From: Pseudomonadota bacterium
Lineage (GTDB): Bacteria > Pseudomonadota > Alphaproteobacteria > Caulobacterales > Caulobacteraceae
NCBI GenBank assembly: GCA_023386645.1
Contig: JAEWJI010000012.1
Location: 1-64,000, forward strand
Direction: 5' to 3'
Length of the DNA: 64,000 nucleotides
This document shows, in pieces, positions 7,294 through 17,702 of the stretch (positions within the stretch are counted from its first letter, which is position 1; each line of letters starts with the position of its first letter). A program made the translations under genes and the position numbers. Below the pieces are notes generated by a model. That model did not search any database and was not told the DNA's origin. It saw only the letters and a list, made by a program, of their open reading frames with translations.

Positions 7294-8544
7294 TCAGGTG
7301 TGGACGGTCTCGCCGTGCTCGGCGTAGTCCAGCCCTTCGACCTCGGCTTCCCTGGACACCCGCAGACCGGTGGTGAGGCGGCAGACGATCAGGACGACGA
7401 AGGTGCCGACCCCGCTCCAGGCGATCACGGCGGCCAGCCCCAGGACCTGTTTGACGACGCTGGCGCCTTCGGCGGCCGGGTTGATCGCGGTGGTGGCGAA
7501 GACTCCGGTCAGCACCGCCCCGACCAGGCCCCCGACCCCATGCACGCCGAAGGCGTCCAGGCTGTCGTCATACTTCAGCGCCCGCTTGATCCAGACCGCG
7601 CCGGCATAGCAGGCCGGGCCGCAAGCCAGGCCGATCAGGATGGCTCCCTTCGGATCGACGAAGCCGGCGGCGGGCGTGATCCCGACCAGGCCGGCGACGA
7701 TACCGGACAGCAGTCCCAGCAGGGTCGGGCGCTTGCGCTCGATCCATTCGACCGCCAGCCAACCCAGCGCCGCGGAGGCTGGAGCCAGCAGGGTGTTCAG
7801 GGCCGCCGCCGCCGCGATCCCGTCGGGGGCGCAGGCCGAGCCGGCGTTGAAGCCCAGCCAGCCGACGAACAGCAGACCGGTTCCGATGGCGGTGTAGACA
7901 AGGTTGTTCGGCGCCATGTTGTCCCGGCCGAACCCGTGGCGCGGCTTGATCACAAGGGCGCAGACGAGGCCCGCGACCCCTGCGTTGACGTGCACCACCG
8001 CTCCCCCGGCGAAGTCGAGCACGCCCCATTCGCCCAGCCAGCCGCCGCCCCAGACCTGATGGCAGATCGGGGCGTAGACGATCAGATGCCATAGGGCGAA
8101 GAACAGCAATGAGGCCGAGAACTTCATCCGTTCGGCGAAGGCGCCGGCGATCAGGGCGGGGGTGATGATGGCGAAGGTTAACTGGTAGCCGATCCACAGC
8201 ATCTCGGGCAGGCCAGGAGCCGCCGCATAGGCCGTGTCGATCCGGACTCCCTCCAGAAACAGGGCCTGCACGCCGCCGACGAAGCCGTTCGACGCCCCTG
8301 ACGATTGTCCGAAGGACAGGCTGTAGCCGGCCGCGAACCAGAGCACGGTAACGACGCATAGGGCGATGGTAGAATGGGCGACGGTGGCGATCACGTTCTT
8401 GCGCCGCACCATGCCGCCATAGAAGAGGGCCAGACCGGGCAGGGTCATCAGCAGGACCAGGGCCGTTGAGGTCAGGATCCACGCCGTCGCCGCCGGGTCG
8501 ATCGCCAGTGAGGCCTGGTGGGCCAGAAGAGACGAAGGAGTCAT
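7294..8544 (-). CDS. amtB: Ammonium channel/transporter
   Basis: 416-residue inner-membrane channel of the Amt/Mep/Rh family conducting ammonium/ammonia. About eleven hydrophobic segments are visible. Typical family stretches include LPGLALFYGGMVRRKN near residue 35, GGAVVHVNAGVAGLVCALV mid-protein (pore histidine) and FGVHGVGGLVGAVLTGVF (second pore histidine) near 330. It is a single-gene unit; the usual partner PII gene glnK is not adjacent on either side. A Caulobacter-type promoter and an inverted repeat lie directly upstream. The ATG at 8544 follows a GGAG-poor leader, but no better start is available. Confidence 0.96.
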   Translation of the reverse strand: MTPSSLLAHQASLAIDPAATAWILTSTALVLLMTLPGLALFYGGMVRRKNVIATVAHSTIALCVVTVLWFAAGYSLSFGQSSGASNGFVGGVQALFLEGVRIDTAYAAAPGLPEMLWIGYQLTFAIITPALIAGAFAERMKFSASLLFFALWHLIVYAPICHQVWGGGWLGEWGVLDFAGGAVVHVNAGVAGLVCALVIKPRHGFGRDNMAPNNLVYTAIGTGLLFVGWLGFNAGSACAPDGIAAAAALNTLLAPASAALGWLAVEWIERKRPTLLGLLSGIVAGLVGITPAAGFVDPKGAILIGLACGPACYAGAVWIKRALKYDDSLDAFGVHGVGGLVGAVLTGVFATTAINPAAEGASVVKQVLGLAAVIAWSGVGTFVVLIVCRLTTGLRVSREAEVEGLDYAEHGETVHT

Positions 8545-8558
8545 CGGCGCCGCGACTC

Positions 8559-8575
8559 ATGTTGCATGGCAACAT
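8559..8575. promoter_or_regulatory. Inverted repeat at the amtB transcription start
   Basis: ATGTTGC-ATG-GCAACAT, a perfect 7-3-7 repeat between the predicted -10 box and the amtB start codon, placed where a bound repressor would block initiation or early elongation. Two further repeats lie upstream: CGCAA-N5-TTGCG (8598-8612) and AGCCTG-N5-CAGGCT (8616-8632). Confidence 0.45.
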
Positions 8576-8577
8576 AT

Positions 8578-8602
8578 GATCCTAGCTTCGCCGTATGCGC
8601 AA
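8578..8602 (-). promoter_or_regulatory. Predicted amtB promoter
   Basis: On the minus strand: TTGCGC (8602-8597), a 10-base spacer, then GCTAGGATC (8586-8578). This matches the Caulobacter housekeeping consensus TTGaCg-N10-14-GCTAnaWC, about 35 bases before the amtB ATG. No sigma-54 TGGCAC-TTGC element was seen. Confidence 0.5.
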
Positions 8603-8822
8603 TGCTGTTGCGTTTAGCCTGACGTGCAGGCTCATCGCGGCATGATGTGACCTCGAAGCGCGGTTAGACGGTTATCTCGCCCCGGCGGCATGCTGCGCCG
8701 CGAAGTCGTCCTGCGATCGGCGACCATGACTCCTTCGTAATACGGCCTCGGAGCGCTTGCGGGTCGTCCTCATGCGGGTAACGTCGCGCCCGACCGACCA
8801 TATTTGATCCTCTGGGGAACTC

Positions 8823-11639
8823 ATGCGTAACACCGCCCGCCGTCTGGCCCTGCTCGGAGGCGTTGCCGCCTCGGTGATGCTGGCCACCGCCGCCGTCGCC
8901 CAGACCGAGGTCGCGGCCTCGACCGTCGCCGCCCCGGCCGCCGTCCAGGCGCGGGGCGAGGCGCTGCCGCCGCTGCCCGAAATCGACATCCCCTTCACCA
9001 AGTTTGTCCTGAACAACGGCCTGACCCTGATCGTCCACGAGGATCACAAGGCGCCGATCGTGGCGGTCAACATCTGGTATCACGTGGGGTCCAAGAACGA
9101 GCCCGAGGGCCGGTCCGGCTTCGCCCACCTGTTCGAACACCTGATGTTCAACGGGTCGGAGAACTTCAACAACGACTTCTTCAAGGCGACCGAACTTCTG
9201 GGCGCCACCGACCAGAACGGCACGACCAACACCGACCGCACCAACTACTTCCAGAACGTGCCGACCTCGGCCCTGGACAGCGTCCTGTGGCTGGAGAGCG
9301 ACCGGATGGGTCACCTGCTGGGCGCCGTCAGCCAGGAGCGCCTGGATGAGCAGCGCGGCGTCGTTCAGAACGAGAAGCGCCAGGGCGAGAACCAGCCCTA
9401 CGGCCGCGTCTGGGACGCCATAACCAACGCCACCTATCCGGACGACCACCCCTATGGCCACACGGTCATCGGCTCGATGGACGACCTGAACGCGGCCGAC
9501 CTGCCCACCGTCCAGCAATGGTTCCGCGACTATTACGGCGCAGCCAACGCCGTGATCGTCCTGGCCGGCGACATCACCCCGGAAGAGGCCCGGGCCAAGG
9601 TCGAGCGCTACTTCGGCGACATTCCTCCCGGACCTCCGGTCACCCGTCCGCAGGTGATGATCTCGCCCATGGTCGGCGCCCAGCGCGAGGTGATGCAGGA
9701 CCGTGTCGGCCAGCCCCGCCTCTACAAGGTCTGGAACACACCCGAGGCCGGTTCCGCCGACAGCGACTATCTGGGCATGCTGGCCCAGGTCCTGACCTCG
9801 GGCCGCAACTCGCGGCTCTACAAGCGGCTGGTGTTCGACGACCAGATCGCGACCCAGGTCGCCGCCTTCCAGTCCGAGGGCGAGATCGGCAGCCAGTTCC
9901 TGGTCATGGCCACCGCCAAGCCAGGCGGCGATCTGGCCGCGATCGAGGCCATCATCGACGAGGAGATGGCCAAGCTGCTGCGCGACGGCCCGACGGCCGC
10001 CGAGCTGGAGCGGGCGCGGACCAGCGTCGGCGCGGGCATGGTGCGCGGCATCGAGCGGATCGGTGGTTTCGGCGGCAAGTCCGACCTGCTGGCCGAGAGC
10101 GAGGTCTATCACGACGACCCCGGCGCCTGGCGGACGTCCTATCAGCGCCTGCTGTCGGCGCGCGGCGCCGACCTGACCCGGGTGGGCAACCGGTGGCTGA
10201 CCGACGGCAGCTATTCGCTGGAGGTTCAGCCCTTCCCGGACTACGCCGCGGTCGCCACCGACGTGGATCGCAGCGCCGGCATGCCGTCGCCGGGCGAGGC
10301 GCCGGAGGCGAACTTCCCCGACATCCAGCGGGCCACCCTGTCGAACGGGCTGAAGGTCATGTTCGTCCAGCGCGAGAGCGTGCCGACGGTCAGCTTCAAC
10401 CTGATTCTGGACGCCGGCTCGGCGGTCGATCCGCAGGGCAAGGCCGGCCTGGCCGCCCTGACGCCGTCGGTGATGACCAACGGCACCGACGATCTGGACG
10501 CCCTTGAGATCTCCGACCGGCTGCAGCTGCTGGGTGCGAGCCTGGGGGCCGGGTCGGGCGTGGACTCCACCAACGTCTCGATGAACGCCCTGAGCTCGCG
10601 GCTTGACCAGTCGCTGGCGCTCTACGCCGACATCATCCAGAACCCGGCCTTCCGCCAGGAGGACTTCGAACGGGCCCGGATCCAGCAGGTTTCGGGCATC
10701 CAGCAGGCGAACCGCAGCCCGGGCGCCATCGCCAGCCGTGTGTTGAGCCAGGCGGTCTACGGCGAGGCCAATCCCTATGGCCGGCCCACCTCGGGCACCG
10801 AGCAGACGGTCCAGGCCCTGACGCCGGCCGACGCGGAGGCTTATCACGCCGCCTGGTTCCGTCCGGACAACGCCACCCTGGTGGTCGTGGGCGACTCGAC
10901 GCTGGAGGAACTTCAGCCCAAGCTGGAGCGGGCCTTCGCCCAATGGCGCGCGCCATCCTCGGCCATGCCCGCCCGGCCTGAGCGGCCGATCCAGGCCGCC
11001 GGCGCGCCACGCGTCCTGATCGTGGACCGTCCCGGCCCGCAGTCGGTGATCACGGCCGGCCGCCTAGCCCCGGCCTTCGACCCGGCCACGGAAGCCGCGA
11101 TCGACACCGCCAACACCGCCCTGGGCGGCGCCTTCACCAGCCGCATCAACATGAACCTGCGCGAGGACAAGCACTGGTCCTATGGCGCTGGCGGCGGCGT
11201 GGGCTGGGCCCGGGGCGAGCGCGTCTATCGCGTCACGGCCGCGGTCCAGGCCGACAAGACGGCGGAGAGCGCCGCCGAACTGGTCCGTGAACTGCGCGAG
11301 GTGACCTCGACCCGGCCCCTGACCGAGGAGGAGCTGGCCTCCGCCCGCGCCAACATGGTGCTGGGCATGGCCGGCAACTGGGAGACCAACGCCGCCATCG
11401 CCGGCGAGCTGCAGTCGATGGTGATCTACGGCCTGCCGGAGAACTACTACGACAGCTACGCCGCCGGGGTGAACGCAACGACCACCCAGGCCGCCTCGCA
11501 GGCGGTGCAGACGGTCGTGGGCTCCGGGCCGACCACCTGGGTCATCGTCGGTGACCGCGCCCAGATCGAGGACAAGGTCCGGGCGTTGAACATCGGCGAG
11601 GTCCAGGTCGTCGACATCTACGGCCGCCCGGTCCAGTAA
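8823..11639 (+). CDS. M16 family zinc peptidase, exported
   Basis: 938 residues starting with a signal peptide ending near AVAQ (residue 27). The inverted zinc motif is intact at His102-Leu-Phe-Glu105-His106 in the first M16 domain (about 60-290). A second M16 half (about 500-900) lacks the motif, the usual two-lobed pitrilysin-like clamshell. It probably degrades peptides in the periplasm. A second, paralogous enzyme is encoded at 24386-27283. The gene stands alone, with its own 278-base upstream gap and a terminator-like hairpin downstream. The substrate is unknown. Confidence 0.93.
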   Translation: MRNTARRLALLGGVAASVMLATAAVAQTEVAASTVAAPAAVQARGEALPPLPEIDIPFTKFVLNNGLTLIVHEDHKAPIVAVNIWYHVGSKNEPEGRSGFAHLFEHLMFNGSENFNNDFFKATELLGATDQNGTTNTDRTNYFQNVPTSALDSVLWLESDRMGHLLGAVSQERLDEQRGVVQNEKRQGENQPYGRVWDAITNATYPDDHPYGHTVIGSMDDLNAADLPTVQQWFRDYYGAANAVIVLAGDITPEEARAKVERYFGDIPPGPPVTRPQVMISPMVGAQREVMQDRVGQPRLYKVWNTPEAGSADSDYLGMLAQVLTSGRNSRLYKRLVFDDQIATQVAAFQSEGEIGSQFLVMATAKPGGDLAAIEAIIDEEMAKLLRDGPTAAELERARTSVGAGMVRGIERIGGFGGKSDLLAESEVYHDDPGAWRTSYQRLLSARGADLTRVGNRWLTDGSYSLEVQPFPDYAAVATDVDRSAGMPSPGEAPEANFPDIQRATLSNGLKVMFVQRESVPTVSFNLILDAGSAVDPQGKAGLAALTPSVMTNGTDDLDALEISDRLQLLGASLGAGSGVDSTNVSMNALSSRLDQSLALYADIIQNPAFRQEDFERARIQQVSGIQQANRSPGAIASRVLSQAVYGEANPYGRPTSGTEQTVQALTPADAEAYHAAWFRPDNATLVVVGDSTLEELQPKLERAFAQWRAPSSAMPARPERPIQAAGAPRVLIVDRPGPQSVITAGRLAPAFDPATEAAIDTANTALGGAFTSRINMNLREDKHWSYGAGGGVGWARGERVYRVTAAVQADKTAESAAELVRELREVTSTRPLTEEELASARANMVLGMAGNWETNAAIAGELQSMVIYGLPENYYDSYAAGVNATTTQAASQAVQTVVGSGPTTWVIVGDRAQIEDKVRALNIGEVQVVDIYGRPVQ

Positions 11640-11664
11640 CCCGCCGCCTCATCGCGATGCCACG

Positions 11665-11695
11665 CGGCCCGCTCCTCTCACCGAGGGGCGGGCCG
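11665..11695 (+). terminator. Terminator of the M16 peptidase gene
   Basis: Arms CGGCCCGCTCC and GGGGCGGGCCG pair over 11 positions (one G-T wobble) around a 9-base loop, 26 bases after the stop codon. There is only a weak T-tract (TCGTGCGTT). Confidence 0.55.
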
Positions 11696-11843
11696 TCGTG
11701 CGTTCGATGAGCTACGCGGGCCGCGAGACCCCACAAACTGTTACGTCCGCCGCTTTGGGCTGGACCGTATGGTTAGGGCGTGGAACCAAGGGCGTTCACC
11801 GCGCGACAGACGCGGCGGCAGGAACGTCAGCACCGAGGGGGCC

Positions 11844-13163
11844 ATGACCGACACCACCACATCCGCCAGCGGGGGCAGCGCTTCGGGAGGCGCGGGCAAG
11901 GGCACGGGCCTGGCCTTCGCCTATGTGACCACCCTGTTCTTCGCCTGGGGTTTCGCCACCTCGCTGATCGATCCCTTGATCGCAGCGGTGCGGCGGGTGT
12001 TCGACCTGACCACGGCCGAGGCGATGCTGACGGCCTCGGCCTGGTTCATCGCCTATGCGGTGGTGTCGGTGCCCGCCGCCGCCGTGCTGGGCCGGCTGGG
12101 CTACAGCCGCTCGATCATCTCCGCCCTTGCGGTGATGGTGCTGGGCTGCCTGATCGTGCCCGTCGCGACGATCGTCGACCGCTACGAGCTGGTCCTGCTT
12201 GGGCTGTTCGTGATCGCCTCGGGGGTGACCCTGCTCCAGGTCGCGGCCAACCCGCTGGTGGCGGCGCTGGGCTCGCGGAAGAGCTCGCACGCGCGGCTCA
12301 ACTTCTCCCAGTTCTTCAACTCGCTCGGGACCACGGTCGGACCGTGGCTTGGGTCGAACGTCCTGCTGACCGGCGGCGTGTTCGCGGCTGGAGCGGTGGT
12401 CACGGTCGCCACGCGCGACGAGTCGCTGAGGAGCATCGACTTCGCCTTCCTGGCGCTGGGCGGCTTCTTCGCCGTCGTCGCCTTCTTCATCTTCACCGCG
12501 CGCAAGAAGATCAACCAGGCCGCCGCCAGCGCATCGGACGAGGGGACGGCCTCCTCGCCGCTGAAAGCCTTCGGCTCCAAGTGGGCCCTGTTCGGGGCTC
12601 TGGCGCTGTTCATCTACGTGGGATCGGAAGTCACCATCGGGGGCATCCTGACCAACTTCCTGGCCAGCCCCACGATCCTGAACATCCCCGAGGCGGACGC
12701 GGGCCGGATGGTCAGCCTCTACTGGGGCGGGGCCATGGTCGGGCGACTGATCGGCGCCCTGCTGCTCACGCGTGTCCGGGCCGGTGTGCTGCTGACGGTC
12801 AACACCGCCATCGCGGCCATCCTGTGCATCGTGGTGACCCAGACGGACGGCATGACCGCCGCCTACGCCGCGATCGCGGTCGGTTTCTTCAACTCGATCA
12901 TGTTCCCGACGATCTTTACCCTGACGCTGGAGCGTTCGACGGCTCCGGCTTCGGCGACCTCGGGGCTGCTGTGCACGGCCATCGTCGGCGGCGCGGTGCT
13001 GCCCTATCTAGCCGGCCTGCTGGTCGACGACGTCTCGCACGTGTTCAACCCGGCCTTCTATGTGCCCGTGGCGGGCTACGCCCTCTTGACGGTGTTCGCC
13101 ATCGCGGCGGCGCGCAGCCCCGCCCGTGGCGGGGATGTGGTGGCGGCTCCCGCCTCGCATTAG
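11844..13163 (+). CDS. MFS sugar permease, FHS (fucose/glucose-galactose) type
   Basis: 439-residue inner-membrane transporter with about twelve hydrophobic segments. The stretch TLFFAWGFATSLIDPLIAAV, followed by LLQVAANPLVAALG and LNFSQFFNSLGTTVGPWLG, is characteristic of the FHS family of sugar:proton symporters (FucP/GluP/NagP-like). The ATG at 11844 is chosen because a GAGGGGG sequence precedes it; an upstream in-frame ATG at 11769 would add an unlikely arginine-rich leader. It is followed by a GH3 glycosidase, so the pair probably imports and releases a sugar from plant or fungal glycans. The exact sugar cannot be read from sequence. Confidence 0.88.
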   Translation: MTDTTTSASGGSASGGAGKGTGLAFAYVTTLFFAWGFATSLIDPLIAAVRRVFDLTTAEAMLTASAWFIAYAVVSVPAAAVLGRLGYSRSIISALAVMVLGCLIVPVATIVDRYELVLLGLFVIASGVTLLQVAANPLVAALGSRKSSHARLNFSQFFNSLGTTVGPWLGSNVLLTGGVFAAGAVVTVATRDESLRSIDFAFLALGGFFAVVAFFIFTARKKINQAAASASDEGTASSPLKAFGSKWALFGALALFIYVGSEVTIGGILTNFLASPTILNIPEADAGRMVSLYWGGAMVGRLIGALLLTRVRAGVLLTVNTAIAAILCIVVTQTDGMTAAYAAIAVGFFNSIMFPTIFTLTLERSTAPASATSGLLCTAIVGGAVLPYLAGLLVDDVSHVFNPAFYVPVAGYALLTVFAIAAARSPARGGDVVAAPASH

Positions 13164-13183
13164 GTCACGGTCCAGACGCGTCA

Positions 13184-13216
13184 CGACGCCGCCCGGCCTT
13201 GAGCCCGGCGGCGTCG
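13184..13216 (+). terminator. Hairpin between the MFS and GH3 genes
   Basis: CGACGCCGCC (13184-13193) pairs perfectly with GGCGGCGTCG (13207-13216) around a 13-base loop, 20 bases after the MFS stop. It lacks a T-tract but would give the GH3 gene its own transcription start. Confidence 0.5.
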
Positions 13217-13235
13217 TCGGCCTATGAGAGTTCAG

Positions 13236-13249
13236 TGTAACCGGTTACA
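13236..13249. promoter_or_regulatory. LacI-family-type operator before the GH3 gene
   Basis: TGTAACCGGTTACA is a perfect 14-base palindrome with the central CG and flanking TGTAA/TTACA typical of LacI/GntR-type carbohydrate regulators. It ends just before the ribosome-binding site AAGGAAGG (13249-13256), 15 bases before the ATG. No LacI gene is in the window. Confidence 0.65.
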
Positions 13250-13264
13250 AGGAAGGAGCGGTCG

Positions 13265-15583
13265 ATGGCAGACGGCGAGCGTCCCACGTCGAATCGCGGC
13301 CAACTGACGCGCCGGAGCGTATTGTTCGGAGCGACGGGGATGGGTGTTTTGGGTCTTACGATGGTGGGCGCGCCGATGACAGCCGAGGCCAAGGCGCGTC
13401 AGGCCGCCCATGCGGCGCGGATCGAGGACCTGATCGCGCGCATGACCATCGAGGAGAAGGCCGGTCAGCTGAACGCGCTGAACGACCCCTTCCGGTTCCG
13501 GCCCCAGAGCGTGAACCCGACGGATTCCGACGGCGATCCGGCGCGCGTCTCCGACATGATCCGAAAGGGCCAGCTCGGCAGCCTGTTCAACGGCGTCGGC
13601 GCCGAGGCGGGGCGCGATATCCAACGTATCGCGGTGGAGGAGAGCCGGCTGGGCATCCCCCTGCTGTTCGCCGCCGACATCATCCACGGCCTCTACACCG
13701 TCTTCCCGGTTCCGCTGGCCGAAGCGGCCGCCTTCGACGCGGACCTGGCGCGGCGCACCGCCCGGGCGGCGGCGCTGGAGGGCGCGGTCTCGTGCGTCCA
13801 CCAGACCTATGCGCCGATGGTGGACGTGGCGCGCGACCAGCGCTGGGGCCGGGTGGTCGAGGGCGCCGGCGAGGATGTGCTGCTGAACGAGCGGCTGGCG
13901 GTCGCGCGGGTGCGCGGCTTCCAGGGCGACAGGGGCTTGGCGGACCCCGACGCCCTGCTGGCCACGCCCAAGCATTTCGTGGCCTATTCCGCCGCTATCG
14001 GGGGGATGGACTACAACACCACCGACATGAGCGAGCAGACGCTGAGGGGCGTCTTCCTGCCGCCGTTCAAGGTCGCCTTCGAGGCCGGGGCCCTGTCGGT
14101 CATGAGCGCCTTCAACGACCTGAACGGCGTGCCGACTTCCGGCAATCACCGCATGCTGACCGAGGTGCTGCGCGAGGAGTGGGGCTTCGAGGGGTATGTC
14201 GTTTCCGACTACACCTCCGAACAGGAGCTGATCGCTCACGGCTTCGCCGAGGATGGGCGCGACGCGGCCCGGATCGCCCTGAACGCTGGCGTCGACATGG
14301 GTCTGGTCTCCGGACTGTTCCTGAAGCACATCCCCGAGCTGGTGGCCTCGGGCGACGTGACCCTGGCGCGGGTGGACGAGGCCGTGCGCCGCGTCCTGAT
14401 GACCAAGGCCGCGCTAGGCCTGTTCGACGATCCCTACCGGGGCACCGATCCGGTGCGCGAGAAGGCGATCATCGGTTCGGCGGAACACTACGCCCTGGCG
14501 CGCGAGGCCGGCCGCAAGTCGATCGTCATGCTCAAGAACGACGGCGGCCTCCTGCCGCTGAAGCGCGAAGGGCTGAAGATCGCCCTGATCGGGCCGTTCG
14601 GCGATGACGTGGACAACGTGTTCGGGCCCTGGACCATCTGGGGCGACAACGCGCGCCGGGTCTCGCTAGCCGAGGGCTTCCGGGCGGCGATGGCCAATGG
14701 CGACGACCTGACCGTGGTCGCTGGTTCCGACGTCGAGGCGGCCCTGCCCGGGGGGATCGAGGCGGCGGTTCAGGCCGCATCGAAGGCCGACGTGGTTGTC
14801 CTGGCTATCGGCGAGAGCACGCGCATGTCCGGCGAGGCGCAGTCACGCACCGAGATCGACGTGCCGGCCCCTCAGCGGGCGCTGGCCGAAGCGGTCGCCG
14901 CGACCGGCAAGCCGGTCGTCGTGCTGCTGAGGAACGGCCGAGCGCTTGAGCTGTCCGGCGCGGTCAAGGACGCCCCCGCCATCCTGGTCACCTGGTTCCT
15001 GGGCTCGGAGATGGGGCATTCGGTCGCCGACGTGGTGTTCGGGGCTCACGCGCCCTCGGGCCGCCTGCCGATCAGCTTCCCGCATCGCTCGGGCCAGCAA
15101 CCCTTCAGCTACGACCACAAGTCGACGGGTCGACCGGCCAAGCCGGACGCGGCGGTGGAGGAATACACCGCCCGCTATCGCGAGGTCACCAACACGGCGC
15201 TGTATCCGTTCGGGCACGGCCTGACTTACGGCGATGTCCGCTACGGCCCGACGCGAGTAGCCGCTGACTGGAACGGCCGGGGGGAGTTGGAGGTCACCTG
15301 CGAACTGTCGAACGTCGGCGCGCGGGCGGCCGAGGAGACGGTGCAGCTCTATATCCGCGACAAGGTCGCCAGCCTGACCCAGCCAGTGCGGCGACTGCGC
15401 GACTTCGCCAAAGTGGAGATCGCGGCGGGCGGCAAGGCGACGGCGCGGTTCGCCCTGACCCGCGCCCAGCTGGCCTTCATGAACGCCGAAGGCCGCGAGG
15501 TGGTCGAGCCGGGCCAGTTCGACGTCTGGATCGCCCCGAACGCGCAGGCGGGCGAGGCGGGGACGATCAGGTTGACGGCGTGA
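13265..15583 (+). CDS. Glycoside hydrolase family 3 (beta-glucosidase), Tat-exported
   Basis: 772 residues. A twin-arginine signal (TRRSVLFGATG) near residue 17 and a hydrophobic stretch ending at AEAKA imply folded export to the periplasm. The catalytic (alpha/beta)8 domain shows KHFVAYSA substrate-binding residues and the nucleophile Asp315 in GYVVSDYTSEQ. The C-terminal half holds the second GH3 domain and a fibronectin-III-like end (about 680-765). It resembles BglX-type beta-glucosidases that hydrolyse beta-linked glucosides or xylosides. It has its own operator and ribosome-binding site and follows an MFS sugar permease, so the two probably act on the same glycan. Confidence 0.94.
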   Translation: MADGERPTSNRGQLTRRSVLFGATGMGVLGLTMVGAPMTAEAKARQAAHAARIEDLIARMTIEEKAGQLNALNDPFRFRPQSVNPTDSDGDPARVSDMIRKGQLGSLFNGVGAEAGRDIQRIAVEESRLGIPLLFAADIIHGLYTVFPVPLAEAAAFDADLARRTARAAALEGAVSCVHQTYAPMVDVARDQRWGRVVEGAGEDVLLNERLAVARVRGFQGDRGLADPDALLATPKHFVAYSAAIGGMDYNTTDMSEQTLRGVFLPPFKVAFEAGALSVMSAFNDLNGVPTSGNHRMLTEVLREEWGFEGYVVSDYTSEQELIAHGFAEDGRDAARIALNAGVDMGLVSGLFLKHIPELVASGDVTLARVDEAVRRVLMTKAALGLFDDPYRGTDPVREKAIIGSAEHYALAREAGRKSIVMLKNDGGLLPLKREGLKIALIGPFGDDVDNVFGPWTIWGDNARRVSLAEGFRAAMANGDDLTVVAGSDVEAALPGGIEAAVQAASKADVVVLAIGESTRMSGEAQSRTEIDVPAPQRALAEAVAATGKPVVVLLRNGRALELSGAVKDAPAILVTWFLGSEMGHSVADVVFGAHAPSGRLPISFPHRSGQQPFSYDHKSTGRPAKPDAAVEEYTARYREVTNTALYPFGHGLTYGDVRYGPTRVAADWNGRGELEVTCELSNVGARAAEETVQLYIRDKVASLTQPVRRLRDFAKVEIAAGGKATARFALTRAQLAFMNAEGREVVEPGQFDVWIAPNAQAGEAGTIRLTA

Positions 15584-15589
15584 CCTTGC

Positions 15590-15729
15590 CCCTCTCCTGA
15601 TGGGAGAGGGCTTGAGCCTCCGAGAGCGGAGCGATCGGCAAGGCGAAAGGGTGAGGGGCGGCTATCCGCCGACTTCAACGACCGACCCTCATCCGGCCCT
15701 TCGGGCCACCTTCTCCCGATGGGAGAAGG
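15590..15729. repeat. Intergenic repeat with two hairpins between GH3 and acs
   Basis: The 149-base gap between convergent genes contains CCCTCTCC-N5-GGAGAGGG (15590-15610) and CCTTCTCCC-GAT-GGGAGAAGG (15709-15729), with GGGTGAGGG and ACCCTCAT between them also able to pair, and an inner GGCCCTTCGGGCC hairpin near 15695-15707. It looks like a dispersed palindromic element acting as a bidirectional terminator. A related GAT-loop hairpin is at 6-24. Confidence 0.6.
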
Positions 15730-15732
15730 ACG

Positions 15733-17667
<1,935 letters not shown>

Positions 17668-17702
17668 GGAGCGATCAAGCCCTGCCCGCCGGCCCGGTCA
17701 AG

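Noticed and set aside
8664..10943. 759-codon minus-strand frame
   Set aside because: Antisense to the first M16 peptidase, which has signal peptide and zinc motif.
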